A stretch of DNA of 6,169 nucleotides from Nitriliruptoraceae bacterium. Lineage in GTDB: Bacteria > Actinomycetota > Nitriliruptoria > Nitriliruptorales > Nitriliruptoraceae. The stretch covers positions 1 through 6,169 of the forward strand of contig SKII01000039.1 in NCBI GenBank assembly GCA_007116505.1, read 5' to 3'. The notes under the pieces are model-generated. The model ran no database searches. It was not told the origin of the DNA and was given only the letters and a program-made list of their open reading frames with translations. Shown piece after piece: positions 1 to 5,947 of this stretch. The position numbers and the translations under genes are program-made. The first letter of the stretch is position 1; the number at the start of each line of letters is the position of its first letter.

Positions 1-36
1 CGCGTGGTGGTCGACCCTCGGGGCTGCATCATCCAC
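1..36 (-). CDS. start of a further operon gene (partial, product unknown)
   Basis: On the minus strand an AGGAGG Shine-Dalgarno (plus positions 43-48) lies inside the last codons of pcaJ, 6 nt before a GTG at 36-34. From that GTG the reading frame is open to the window edge (12 codons, MDDAAPRVDHHA) and overlaps the pcaJ stop by 8 nt. Alternative starts are ATG at 32-30, which would give a 4-nt ATGA overlap like the other junctions here, and ATG at 29-27, in a different frame from GTG. The Shine-Dalgarno spacing (6 versus 10 or 13 nt) favours GTG. The stretch is too short to name a product. By context it may be another aromatic-catabolism gene, which is inference only. Confidence 0.45.
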   Translation of the reverse strand, partial: MDDAAPRVDHHA

Positions 37-799
37 GGTGCGCCTCCTGCGTGCGTCGCCGGAGCTCGCGCAGCGTGGCGAGCTCGTGGGCGGTGGGTGG
101 CTCGGTCGTCGCGAGGTCGGCGGCGAAGCGCGGGGTCCATCCGGTCGCGGCGACCACCTCTTCACGGGTGACGCCTTCATGCAGCGCGGTGACGACCAGC
201 TCCGAGGTCTCCGCATCGGGGCGCATCTCGCACAGGTCGGTCACCAGCAGCGTCGGCCCCTTCGTCCGCAGGCCCCGGGCGGCACGGTCCCCGCTCCCGA
301 CGCCGTGGCCGAACGTCGTGATGAAGTCGACGCGTTCGACGAGCACGCGGGGGGAGTGGGCGCTCGTGATGATCGTCTCGTGGCAGTGCGCGGCGATCTC
401 CGGAGCACCGCCGGCCCCGGGGAGCCGCACCTTCGGATGTGCGTAGTCGCCGATGACCGTCGAGTTGATGTTGCCGAAGCGGTCGACCTGAGCCCCGCCG
501 AGGAACCCCTTCGAGATCCGTCCGCCCTGCAGCCAGTACTGGAACATCTCCGGCACGGACACGGTGGTGAGCGCCGTCTCCGCGAGCTCGCCGTCACCGA
601 TGGAGAGCGGCAGGACCTCGGGGCGCGTCCGCAGCGTGCCGGACTCGTAGATGAGGACGATGCCGGGGGCGTGGGTGAGACGAGCGAGGTTGCACGCGGC
701 GGAGGGGAGGCCGATCCCGACGAAGCACACGTCGCCGTCAGCGAGCGCGCGGCTCGCCATGACGACCTGGCCCTCCTCGCGGGTGGCCGGCGCGGTCAT
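29..799 (-). CDS. pcaJ: 3-oxoadipate CoA-transferase, beta subunit (PcaJ/CatJ type)
   Basis: A 256-aa subunit of a family I CoA-transferase, predicted to move CoA from succinyl-CoA to 3-oxoadipate in the cytoplasm together with the alpha subunit upstream. The sequence closely matches the CatJ/GctB-like subfamily as I remember it: FVGIGLPS (26-33), IYESGTL (50-56), PLSIGDGELAET (64-75), a YWLQGGRI stretch (88-95) and RLPGAGGAPEI (125-135). Glu52 in the YESG motif corresponds by position to the catalytic glutamate of glutaconate CoA-transferase (GctB Glu54). A retained Glu argues for a true transferase rather than an IpdB-like hydrolase. The length is usual for the family. The ATG at 799 was chosen because AGGAGG (807-812) lies 7 nt upstream, it gives a 4-nt ATGA overlap with pcaI, and homologous sequence begins just after it; the longer in-frame extension is Arg-rich shadow sequence. 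The exact substrate is inferred from the pcaC neighbour. Confidence 0.92.
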   Translation of the reverse strand: MTAPATREEGQVVMASRALADGDVCFVGIGLPSAACNLARLTHAPGIVLIYESGTLRTRPEVLPLSIGDGELAETALTTVSVPEMFQYWLQGGRISKGFLGGAQVDRFGNINSTVIGDYAHPKVRLPGAGGAPEIAAHCHETIITSAHSPRVLVERVDFITTFGHGVGSGDRAARGLRTKGPTLLVTDLCEMRPDAETSELVVTALHEGVTREEVVAATGWTPRFAADLATTEPPTAHELATLRELRRRTQEAHRG

Positions 800-1653
800 C
801 GTGGGTCCTCCTGCCCGTGGCCGGGGGCCCCCGGAGCGACATGACCCCCGGACAGCACGTGCTCCTCGAGCCATGCGCGGAACGTGTCGCGGTCGCGCGA
901 GACCGCGTCCCACGCGAGGTACGCGGCGTTGTCGCGCTTCGTGTAGCCGTGCGCGTACGACGGGGCGGCGCCGCCCGGCGCGACCACGACGGCGTCGACC
1001 ACCCACGCCGGGAGCACGACCGCGTTGGGGCCGCCCGGTGCGAGGTCGTCGACCACCTCCTCGACGGTCACGACGGAGCGCGCGGCGGCGAGCACCGCCT
1101 CCTTCTGGACACCGACGATGCCCTCGAGGAGGACGTTGCCCTCACGGTCGGCCCGCTGGGCGTGGATGACGGTCACGTCGGGCCGGACGGCAGCGACGGC
1201 GGCCAGCTCCTCCCCGGTGAACGGGCAGGTGACGCTGCGGATGCGCGGGTTGACCGCCGGCAGGTCCGTGCCGACGTAGCCGCGCAGGGTCGCGAACGGG
1301 AGCCCGGACGCGCCGGCCTGGTAGGCGGCGGCGAGCGCCGCATGGCTGTGCTCCTCGATCTCGAGGGGCACCGGCCACCCGTTCTCCACCGCGTCGCGCA
1401 TGCGGTGCAGCGACCCGACTCCCGGGTTCCCGCCCCAGGAGAAGACGAGGCGCCGTGCGCAGCCCGCGCCGATGAGCCGGTCGTAGAGGAGGTCCGGGGT
1501 CATCCTGATGAGGGTGAGGTCGCGCCGCCCCTGGCGGATGATCTCGTGGCCGGCGGCGTAGGGGATGAGGTGCGTGAACCCCTCGAGGGCGACCGTGTCC
1601 CCGTCGTGGACGTGCGCGGCGACCGCCTCGGGAAGCGTCATGAACCGCGCCAT
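796..1653 (-). CDS. pcaI: 3-oxoadipate CoA-transferase, alpha subunit (PcaI/CatI type)
   Basis: A 285-aa alpha subunit of a family I CoA-transferase, the partner of the overlapping beta subunit. The pair should activate 3-oxoadipate to 3-oxoadipyl-CoA at the expense of succinyl-CoA, the penultimate step of the beta-ketoadipate pathway. Visible landmarks are DGDTVALEGFTHLIP (17-31), which corresponds to the family I alpha signature with EGF in place of GGF, RMTPDLLYDRLIGAGCA (50-66), FSWGGNPGVGSLHR (71-84), CPFTGEEL (143-150), a DVTVIHAQRADREGNVL stretch (159-175) and SYAHGY (232-237). These fit the CatI/GctA-like subgroup rather than the shorter SCOT/AtoD-like PcaI. The start at 1653 has AGGAGG (1662-1667) 8 nt upstream; Met5 is a less well-placed alternative. 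The C-terminal tail (about 269-285) is Gly/Pro-rich and its coding DNA holds the Shine-Dalgarno of pcaJ. The 4-nt stop/start overlap suggests translational coupling that keeps the subunits equimolar. Confidence 0.92.
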   Translation of the reverse strand: MARFMTLPEAVAAHVHDGDTVALEGFTHLIPYAAGHEIIRQGRRDLTLIRMTPDLLYDRLIGAGCARRLVFSWGGNPGVGSLHRMRDAVENGWPVPLEIEEHSHAALAAAYQAGASGLPFATLRGYVGTDLPAVNPRIRSVTCPFTGEELAAVAAVRPDVTVIHAQRADREGNVLLEGIVGVQKEAVLAAARSVVTVEEVVDDLAPGGPNAVVLPAWVVDAVVVAPGGAAPSYAHGYTKRDNAAYLAWDAVSRDRDTFRAWLEEHVLSGGHVAPGAPGHGQEDPR

Positions 1654-1661
1654 CCCCGACG

Positions 1662-1667
1662 CCTCCT
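1662..1667 (-). promoter_or_regulatory. ribosome binding site deciding the pcaI start
   Basis: AGGAGG on the minus strand, 8 nt before the ATG at 1653. It rules out the much longer in-frame extension (Arg-rich, running back through pcaC) and favours MARF over the internal MTLP start. Confidence 0.75.
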
Positions 1668-1699
1668 CGCGACCCGGACCCTGCGTCCCGTCCCGCAGC

Positions 1700-2143
1700 C
1701 TAGGTCGTCGTGCCGTCCGCGCCGTCCGCGCCGCCGGGCCCCACCGTGTCGCCCTGCGCGCCGCCCTCCCGTTCCTCGGCCGCCACACGACGCAGCGCCG
1801 AGAACGCGCGGTTCGCAGCGGGCACCCCGGCGTAGATCGCGACGTGCAGCAGCGCCTCGGCGATCCGCTCCTCGCTCGCACCGGTCCGCCGTGCGGCCCG
1901 CAGGTGCATCACGAGCTCGTCCTCGTGCCCGAGTGCGGCGAGGAGCGCGATGGTGATGAGGCTGCGTGTCGGGCGCTCGAGGCCGGGTCGTCCCCACACG
2001 TCCGCCCAGGCCGAACCGACGATGAGCTCCTGGAACGGCGCGTCGAGCGGCGTCGTCCGCGCGAGCGCGGCATCGACGTGCGCATCACCGAGGACGGCGC
2101 GGCGGACCTCCATCCCGTGTGCGTGGCGCTCCTCGTCCGTCAT
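1700..2143 (-). CDS. pcaC: 4-carboxymuconolactone decarboxylase
   Basis: A 147-aa stand-alone member of the carboxymuconolactone decarboxylase family. It decarboxylates gamma-carboxymuconolactone to 3-oxoadipate enol-lactone in the protocatechuate branch of the beta-ketoadipate pathway (cytoplasmic). The N-terminal pattern GMEVRRAVLGDAHVD (10-24) is characteristic of true PcaC. It is followed by FQELI (37-41), AWADVWGRPGL (45-55), RSLITIALLAALG (60-72), the conserved ELVMHLRAA (76-84) and ALLHVAIYAGVPAANRAF (97-114). There is no CxxC, so it is not an AhpD-type peroxidase. The catalytic domain ends near residue 124. A Gly/Ala/Asp-rich tail (125-147) makes the protein a little longer than the usual roughly 130 aa. 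The start has GGGAGG (2150-2155) 6 nt upstream. It sits 46 nt before pcaI. It is not fused to the enol-lactone hydrolase PcaD, unlike the PcaL proteins of many actinobacteria. Confidence 0.93.
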   Translation of the reverse strand: MTDEERHAHGMEVRRAVLGDAHVDAALARTTPLDAPFQELIVGSAWADVWGRPGLERPTRSLITIALLAALGHEDELVMHLRAARRTGASEERIAEALLHVAIYAGVPAANRAFSALRRVAAEEREGGAQGDTVGPGGADGADGTTT

Positions 2144-2171
2144 CCTCTGCCTCCCGGTCCTCTGCTCCCGG
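2143..2171 (-). repeat. short imperfect tandem duplication over the pcaC ribosome binding site
   Basis: On the plus strand, TCCTCTGCCTCCCGG (2143-2157) is followed directly by TCCTCTGCTCCCGG (2158-2171), the same unit with one base deleted. The first copy contains the complement of the pcaC Shine-Dalgarno (GGGAGG on the minus strand). In the second copy this becomes GGGAGC. It fills most of the 42-nt gap between icd and pcaC. Confidence 0.7.
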
Positions 2172-2185
2172 TCCGTCGTCCGGAC

Positions 2186-3637
2186 TCAGCCGCTCGCCCC
2201 CGAGGAGTACCCCTCGGCACCGTCGACACGCTGCAGCACCTCCGTCCCGACCACCTCGAGCCCCGCAGCACCGAGCAGCACGGGGACCGCGAGCGCCGCA
2301 TCGAGCGCGACCGGAGATGCCGCCTCCTCGGGCAGGAAGCGGCAGCGCCAGTGGTCGGTCACGAACGTCGACGCGTGCCCTCCCGGATGGACCTCGACCC
2401 CGCGGTTGGTGATGAGCGAGAGCCGCAGCGGCCCCTGGACCGCCGCGTCGATCGCCCGTGCCAGCGCGGCCGGGTCCCGGCCCTCGTCGTCCCACTGCAG
2501 GTACACGTCGATGCCGGCGCGCTCGCGCACCACGATGGAGGGCGACGGCTCGGGGACCTCGATGCGGCGAGTGACGAACGTCGCCGGACGCAGGCGCTCC
2601 GGCATCGACCCGAGCCGCTCGATCACCGCGTCGGTGAACTCGACGGTCGTCACCTCGCGCTCGCTCAGCCCCTCCCGGAACAGGTCCGCCGTGTGCAGGC
2701 CGCTCTCCAGCGTGGCGAGCCACGCGTTCGCGATGCGCTCGGCGACCGGTGCCTCACCGAGGTGGACGAGCATCTGCACGGCTGCGTTGATCAGGCCGGA
2801 GGGGTTCGCGATGCCGCGTCCGGCGATGTCGGGTGCCGAGCCGTGCACGGCCTCGAACATCGAGGCGCGCGGGCCGATGTTCGCCGACCCGGAGATGCCG
2901 ACCGAGCCGGCGATCTGGCCGGCGATGTCGGACAGGATGTCGCCGTAGAGGTTGAGCGTCACGATGACGTCGAAGCGCTCCGGCTGGGCGGCCAGGCGGG
3001 CAGCACCGATGTCGATGATGTGGTGCTCGCTCCGGATGTCGGGGTACTCGGCTGCCACCTCGTCGAACACGCGGTGGAAGAGTCCGTCGCTCTGCTTCTG
3101 GATGTTGTCCTTCGTCATGCAGGCGACGGTGCGGCGTCCGTGGGCGCGCGCGTACTCGAACGCGTAGCGCACGATGCGCTCCGTGCCGGGACGCGAGATG
3201 AGCTTGACCGACTTCGCGACCTCCGCGGTCGGACGGAACTCGATGCCGGCGTAGAGGTCCTCCTCGTTCTCGCGCACGATCACGAGGTCCATCCCCGGGT
3301 GCATCGAGTGCACGAACGGGGCGAACGCGCTCGTCGGACGCACGTTCGCGTACAGCCCCAGCGACGTCCGGATCGTCACGTTGAGCGACCGGTAGCCACC
3401 CCCCTGCGGGGTCGTGATGGGTCCCTTGAGGAGGACCTCGTTGCGGTGGATCGTGTCCCATGCCTCCGGGGGGATGCCGGTCGGATGGCCGGCCTCGAAG
3501 GCGGTCAGGCCGATGGTGATGTGCTCGTGGTCGAGGGGTGCGCCTGCTGCTTCGAGGACGCGCAGCGTCGCGTCGGTGACCTCCGGGCCGATGCCGTCGC
3601 CGCGGGCGACCGTGATCGTGTGGCGGGATGTGCTCAT
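2186..3637 (-). CDS. icd: isocitrate dehydrogenase, Thermus/Rickettsia type, predicted NAD+-dependent
   Basis: A 483-aa homodimeric-type isocitrate dehydrogenase, oxidatively decarboxylating isocitrate to 2-oxoglutarate. The beta-decarboxylating dehydrogenase core covers about 1-350, with GDGIGPEV at 13-20. An extra C-terminal domain (about 351-483, including RAGIDVYLQWD, NRGVEVHP and DHWRCRFLPEE) is typical of the roughly 480-500 aa Thermus-type enzymes and absent from E. coli Icd. Substrate residues match E. coli Icd by motif alignment: S84, N86 and R90 in RSLNVTIR (Ser113/Asn115/Arg119), R100 (Arg129), R122 (Arg153), Y129 (Tyr160), K176 (Lys230), D209 (Asp283), and D233 and D237 (Asp307/Asp311). 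This supports isocitrate rather than isopropylmalate. In the cofactor loop HGSAPDIAGRGIANP (265-279), D270, I271 and A277 replace the NADP-type Lys344, Tyr345 and Val351, which predicts NAD+. The start at 3637 has GGAGGA 6 nt upstream and overlaps the ClC stop by 4 nt (ATGA). Confidence 0.93.
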   Translation of the reverse strand: MSTSRHTITVARGDGIGPEVTDATLRVLEAAGAPLDHEHITIGLTAFEAGHPTGIPPEAWDTIHRNEVLLKGPITTPQGGGYRSLNVTIRTSLGLYANVRPTSAFAPFVHSMHPGMDLVIVRENEEDLYAGIEFRPTAEVAKSVKLISRPGTERIVRYAFEYARAHGRRTVACMTKDNIQKQSDGLFHRVFDEVAAEYPDIRSEHHIIDIGAARLAAQPERFDVIVTLNLYGDILSDIAGQIAGSVGISGSANIGPRASMFEAVHGSAPDIAGRGIANPSGLINAAVQMLVHLGEAPVAERIANAWLATLESGLHTADLFREGLSEREVTTVEFTDAVIERLGSMPERLRPATFVTRRIEVPEPSPSIVVRERAGIDVYLQWDDEGRDPAALARAIDAAVQGPLRLSLITNRGVEVHPGGHASTFVTDHWRCRFLPEEAASPVALDAALAVPVLLGAAGLEVVGTEVLQRVDGAEGYSSGASG

Positions 3638-5784
3638 GGGTGTTCCTCCGTCGGGCCGGGTTCGGTCGGGTCGGGAGCAGTGGCTGCGGGTCTCCGGAGC
3701 AGCTCGCGCAGCGCGTCGGGGTCGCCGGTCAGGGCGACGACGACGTCGTCAGCGACGATCAGCGTGTCCCCGGCCGGGACGATCGCCTCGCGTCCGCGCT
3801 GGATGCCCGTCAGGATCGTGCGCTCCGGCCACCGGACGGTACGCCCCTCGGCGCCGTCCACGGCGGAACCTCCGGCGACGACCAGGCGGACGGCCTCCAG
3901 GCCGGTCACGTCGCGGAGCCTGCCCGCGTCCCGGGAGAGCCGCTCGGAGACCGTGCGCTCGATCCCGCGGTCGTAGGCGCGCACCACGTCGGCCCGGCGG
4001 AACACGCCGACGACGCGACCGCTCGTCGGGTCGACGACGGGCAGCCGTCCGACGTCGAGGTTCGCCATGCGCTGCACCGCACGGAACACGGGCTCGTCGG
4101 GCACGGCCGTCGCCGGCCGTCGCGTCGCGATGTCGGCCGCGGTGAGGCCCTCGGGCGCGTCGTGATGCCGCTCGAGGTCGGCGCGTGCGACGACACCGAC
4201 GAGCCCGCCGGACGGGTCGACGACGACGGCGCCGTGCAGGCTCGCTGCGGCGAAGCGTCGCCGGAGCTCCTCGAGCGGGAGGTCGGCCGGGACGGTCGCG
4301 TGCGGGTCCGTCGGCCGCGTCATGACCTCGCGGACCGCGACGAGCTGCAGCACGTCGACGTCGTCGGGCCGGTCGAGCGTCACGCCGCGCTCCCGCAGAC
4401 CCTCGACGTAGATCGAACGCCATCCGAGCCGGTCCGCGCCGAACGTGGCGATGCCGACAGCGATCATGAGCGGCAGCACGAGCTCGTAGTCGCCGCTCAG
4501 CTCGAACACGAGGATGATGGCGGTGAGGGGTGCGCGGACCAGCGCGGTGAACACCGCCGCCATACCGACGAGCGCGAACCCCGTGGCGCTGCGCACGCCC
4601 AGGACCTCGACCGCGACCGCGCCGACGGCGCCGCCGAGCGCCGCACCGGTGAACAGGCTCGGTGCGAAGGTCCCGACGGCCGAGCCGGAGCCGATGCTCA
4701 CGACGCTCGCGAAGAGCTTCGCGACGAGCAGCACGAGGAGGGTGAACGCGACGGGCCAGCCCGAGCCGAGCAGGCCGTCGAGCATCGCGCGGATCGGCTC
4801 CTGCGAGACGCCCGGGACGTTCGGGAGGTCTGCGCCCTCGCCGAGCACCTCCGGGACGGCCAGCGCGGTCAGGCCGACGACGAGGCCGCCGAGCGCGACG
4901 GTGAGCGGGATGCCCACCCGCGTGCGCACGTGGCCGAACACCCGTCCTGCCGCGGCCTCCCCGTAGCGGAACCCTCCGGCGACGAGCAGCGCGAGCAGGC
5001 CGACGAGCGCGTAGATGAACAGCTCGGAGGGGTCGCCGAGGCGCGCGCTGCGGGCCGGCTGGAACAGCGGGAGGCCCGGGCCGACGAGCTGGCGCGCGGT
5101 GACGGAGGAGACGACGGCGGCCACGACGATGGTCTGGAGCGCCCCTGCGCGGCGCAGCCCGCCGAGCAGCAGCTCGATGGCGAACAGCATCCCGCCGATC
5201 GGTGCGTTGAACGAGGCGGCGATGCCGGCCGCGACACCGGCCGCGACGAGCGAACGCGTCCGGTCCTCGTCCATGCGGCCGAGACCTGCGACGAACGATC
5301 CGACCGCGCCACCGAACAGGACGATGGGGCCCTCACGCCCACCGGAGGCGCCCGTGCCGAGTGCGACCGACGTCGCGGCGACGCCGGCCAGCGGGATGCG
5401 ACGTCGGAGGCGCCCCCGCTGGATCGCCATCGCCTCCATCGTCGCGACGACGCCACCCCCGGACACCTCGGGGACGATGCGCCACACGAGGAGGCCGACG
5501 ACCAGTCCGCCGAGCGTGGGGACCGCGACGATCTGCCACGCCGGCACGGGATCGGAGAACGCGAACGCGCTCACGAGGTGGATGCCGGACACGAGGAGCC
5601 ATGCGACGATGCCCGTCAGCAGCCCGACGATGGCGGCGAGCACGAGCTGGAGCCCGTCCCGCGACGGGTCGATCGGGGGGAGCCGGTCCCGCAGCCGCAG
5701 GAGGAGGTCCCGGGAGCGTCCCACCCTCGCTGCGAGCCCCGCCGCGAGCGTCTCGCCACGGGGGCGTCCGGCCGGTGGGGTCAT
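3634..5784 (-). CDS. ClC-family chloride channel/transporter with CBS pair and RCK_C domain
   Basis: A 716-aa inner-membrane voltage-gated-chloride-channel family protein. A polar N-terminus (1-45) is followed by the ClC membrane domain (about 46-460). It has the SGGG loop (108-111, aligned with GSGIP), GREGP (149-153) with the gating glutamate E151, FNAPIGG (192-198), GTFAP (371-375, the GxFxP anion-site motif) and Y433 in GDYELVLP (E. coli Tyr445). After FNAP, where E. coli ClcA has Glu202-Glu203, this protein has E204-L205, so the intracellular proton glutamate is missing. That favours a passive channel or uncoupled transport over 2Cl-/H+ exchange, as an inference. The cytoplasmic part has two CBS domains (about 483-541 and 549-608) and a TrkA_C/RCK_C domain (about 625-696), which probably sense a nucleotide or other ligand. 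The tail is Pro/Glu-rich. The start at 5784 has GGAGG (5793-5797) 8 nt upstream. It appears to be the first gene of the operon and overlaps icd by 4 nt. It is not orthologous to the short E. coli ClcA, so no symbol is given. Confidence 0.93.
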   Translation of the reverse strand: MTPPAGRPRGETLAAGLAARVGRSRDLLLRLRDRLPPIDPSRDGLQLVLAAIVGLLTGIVAWLLVSGIHLVSAFAFSDPVPAWQIVAVPTLGGLVVGLLVWRIVPEVSGGGVVATMEAMAIQRGRLRRRIPLAGVAATSVALGTGASGGREGPIVLFGGAVGSFVAGLGRMDEDRTRSLVAAGVAAGIAASFNAPIGGMLFAIELLLGGLRRAGALQTIVVAAVVSSVTARQLVGPGLPLFQPARSARLGDPSELFIYALVGLLALLVAGGFRYGEAAAGRVFGHVRTRVGIPLTVALGGLVVGLTALAVPEVLGEGADLPNVPGVSQEPIRAMLDGLLGSGWPVAFTLLVLLVAKLFASVVSIGSGSAVGTFAPSLFTGAALGGAVGAVAVEVLGVRSATGFALVGMAAVFTALVRAPLTAIILVFELSGDYELVLPLMIAVGIATFGADRLGWRSIYVEGLRERGVTLDRPDDVDVLQLVAVREVMTRPTDPHATVPADLPLEELRRRFAAASLHGAVVVDPSGGLVGVVARADLERHHDAPEGLTAADIATRRPATAVPDEPVFRAVQRMANLDVGRLPVVDPTSGRVVGVFRRADVVRAYDRGIERTVSERLSRDAGRLRDVTGLEAVRLVVAGGSAVDGAEGRTVRWPERTILTGIQRGREAIVPAGDTLIVADDVVVALTGDPDALRELLRRPAATAPDPTEPGPTEEHP

Positions 5785-5947
5785 CGCGGTCGCCTCCGGA
5801 GGGCTGGGGGCTCGTGGACAGGGACCGTCGGGCCTGCACGCGTCGGGCTGGCATCATCCCACATCGGGAGCGACCTCGGGCGGAGGGTCGCGCGGCGACC
5901 GTGGGTGGCCGTGGGCGGCCGCGGGCGGCCGTGGGAGGTGGGGGACC
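5785..5947. promoter_or_regulatory. divergent intergenic region between the ClC operon and the repeat-protein gene
   Basis: A 163-nt gap between two diverging start codons, so it must hold the promoters of at least the plus-strand gene and probably of the five-gene minus-strand operon. The only less GC-rich patch is around 5850-5870, where the minus strand reads GATGAT, a poor -10 candidate without a matching -35 box. I therefore do not place exact promoters. A perfect 10-bp palindrome CCTCCGGAGG (5793-5802) covers the Shine-Dalgarno of the ClC gene. The 10-bp tandem repeat next to the plus-strand gene is listed separately. Confidence 0.5.
5899..5938 (+). repeat. four tandem 10-bp repeats, consensus CCGTGGGNGG
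   Basis: Four uninterrupted 10-bp units: CCGTGGGTGG, CCGTGGGCGG, CCGCGGGCGG and CCGTGGGAGG. Each differs from the consensus at one or two positions. The last unit supplies the Shine-Dalgarno of the plus-strand gene (GGAGGT at 5934-5939, 8 nt before the ATG at 5948). The unit length equals about one DNA helical turn. The array could act as a stacked operator, affect ribosome loading, or be simple slippage-generated sequence. Confidence 0.85.

Noticed and set aside
1681..1698. Hairpin CTGCG/CGCAG just after the pcaC stop as a terminator
   Set aside because: A 5-bp stem with an 8-nt loop and no U-tract, sitting 46 nt before a gene of the same pathway. It is too weak to call.
2186..3637. 3-isopropylmalate, homoisocitrate or tartrate dehydrogenase instead of Icd
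   Set aside because: The Ser84/Asn86/Arg90 substrate motif is isocitrate-type, and the C-terminal extension matches long-class isocitrate dehydrogenases.
1565..3976. An 803-codon open frame on the plus strand
   Set aside because: It lies antisense to pcaI, pcaC and icd, is extremely rich in Arg, Asp, His and Val with no recognisable domain, and spans several real genes and their gaps. This is the usual shadow in very GC-rich coding DNA.
3634..5784. CLC-F type fluoride/proton antiporter
   Set aside because: The long CBS-RCK_C tail, the retained Ser in the SGGG loop and the GTFAP and Tyr433 sites fit the general chloride-type ClC group better. Fluoride transport is still testable but not indicated.
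5850..5862. T-N11-A LysR-type box (TGGCATCATCCCA) in the divergent region
   Set aside because: Only 3-bp inverted arms and no LysR gene in the window. Such a match is expected by chance.
5785..5880. Possible fluoride riboswitch in the leader of the ClC gene
   Set aside because: ClC genes can follow crcB-type riboswitches, and the minus strand has GATG-like words, but I could not build the conserved pseudoknot or stems.
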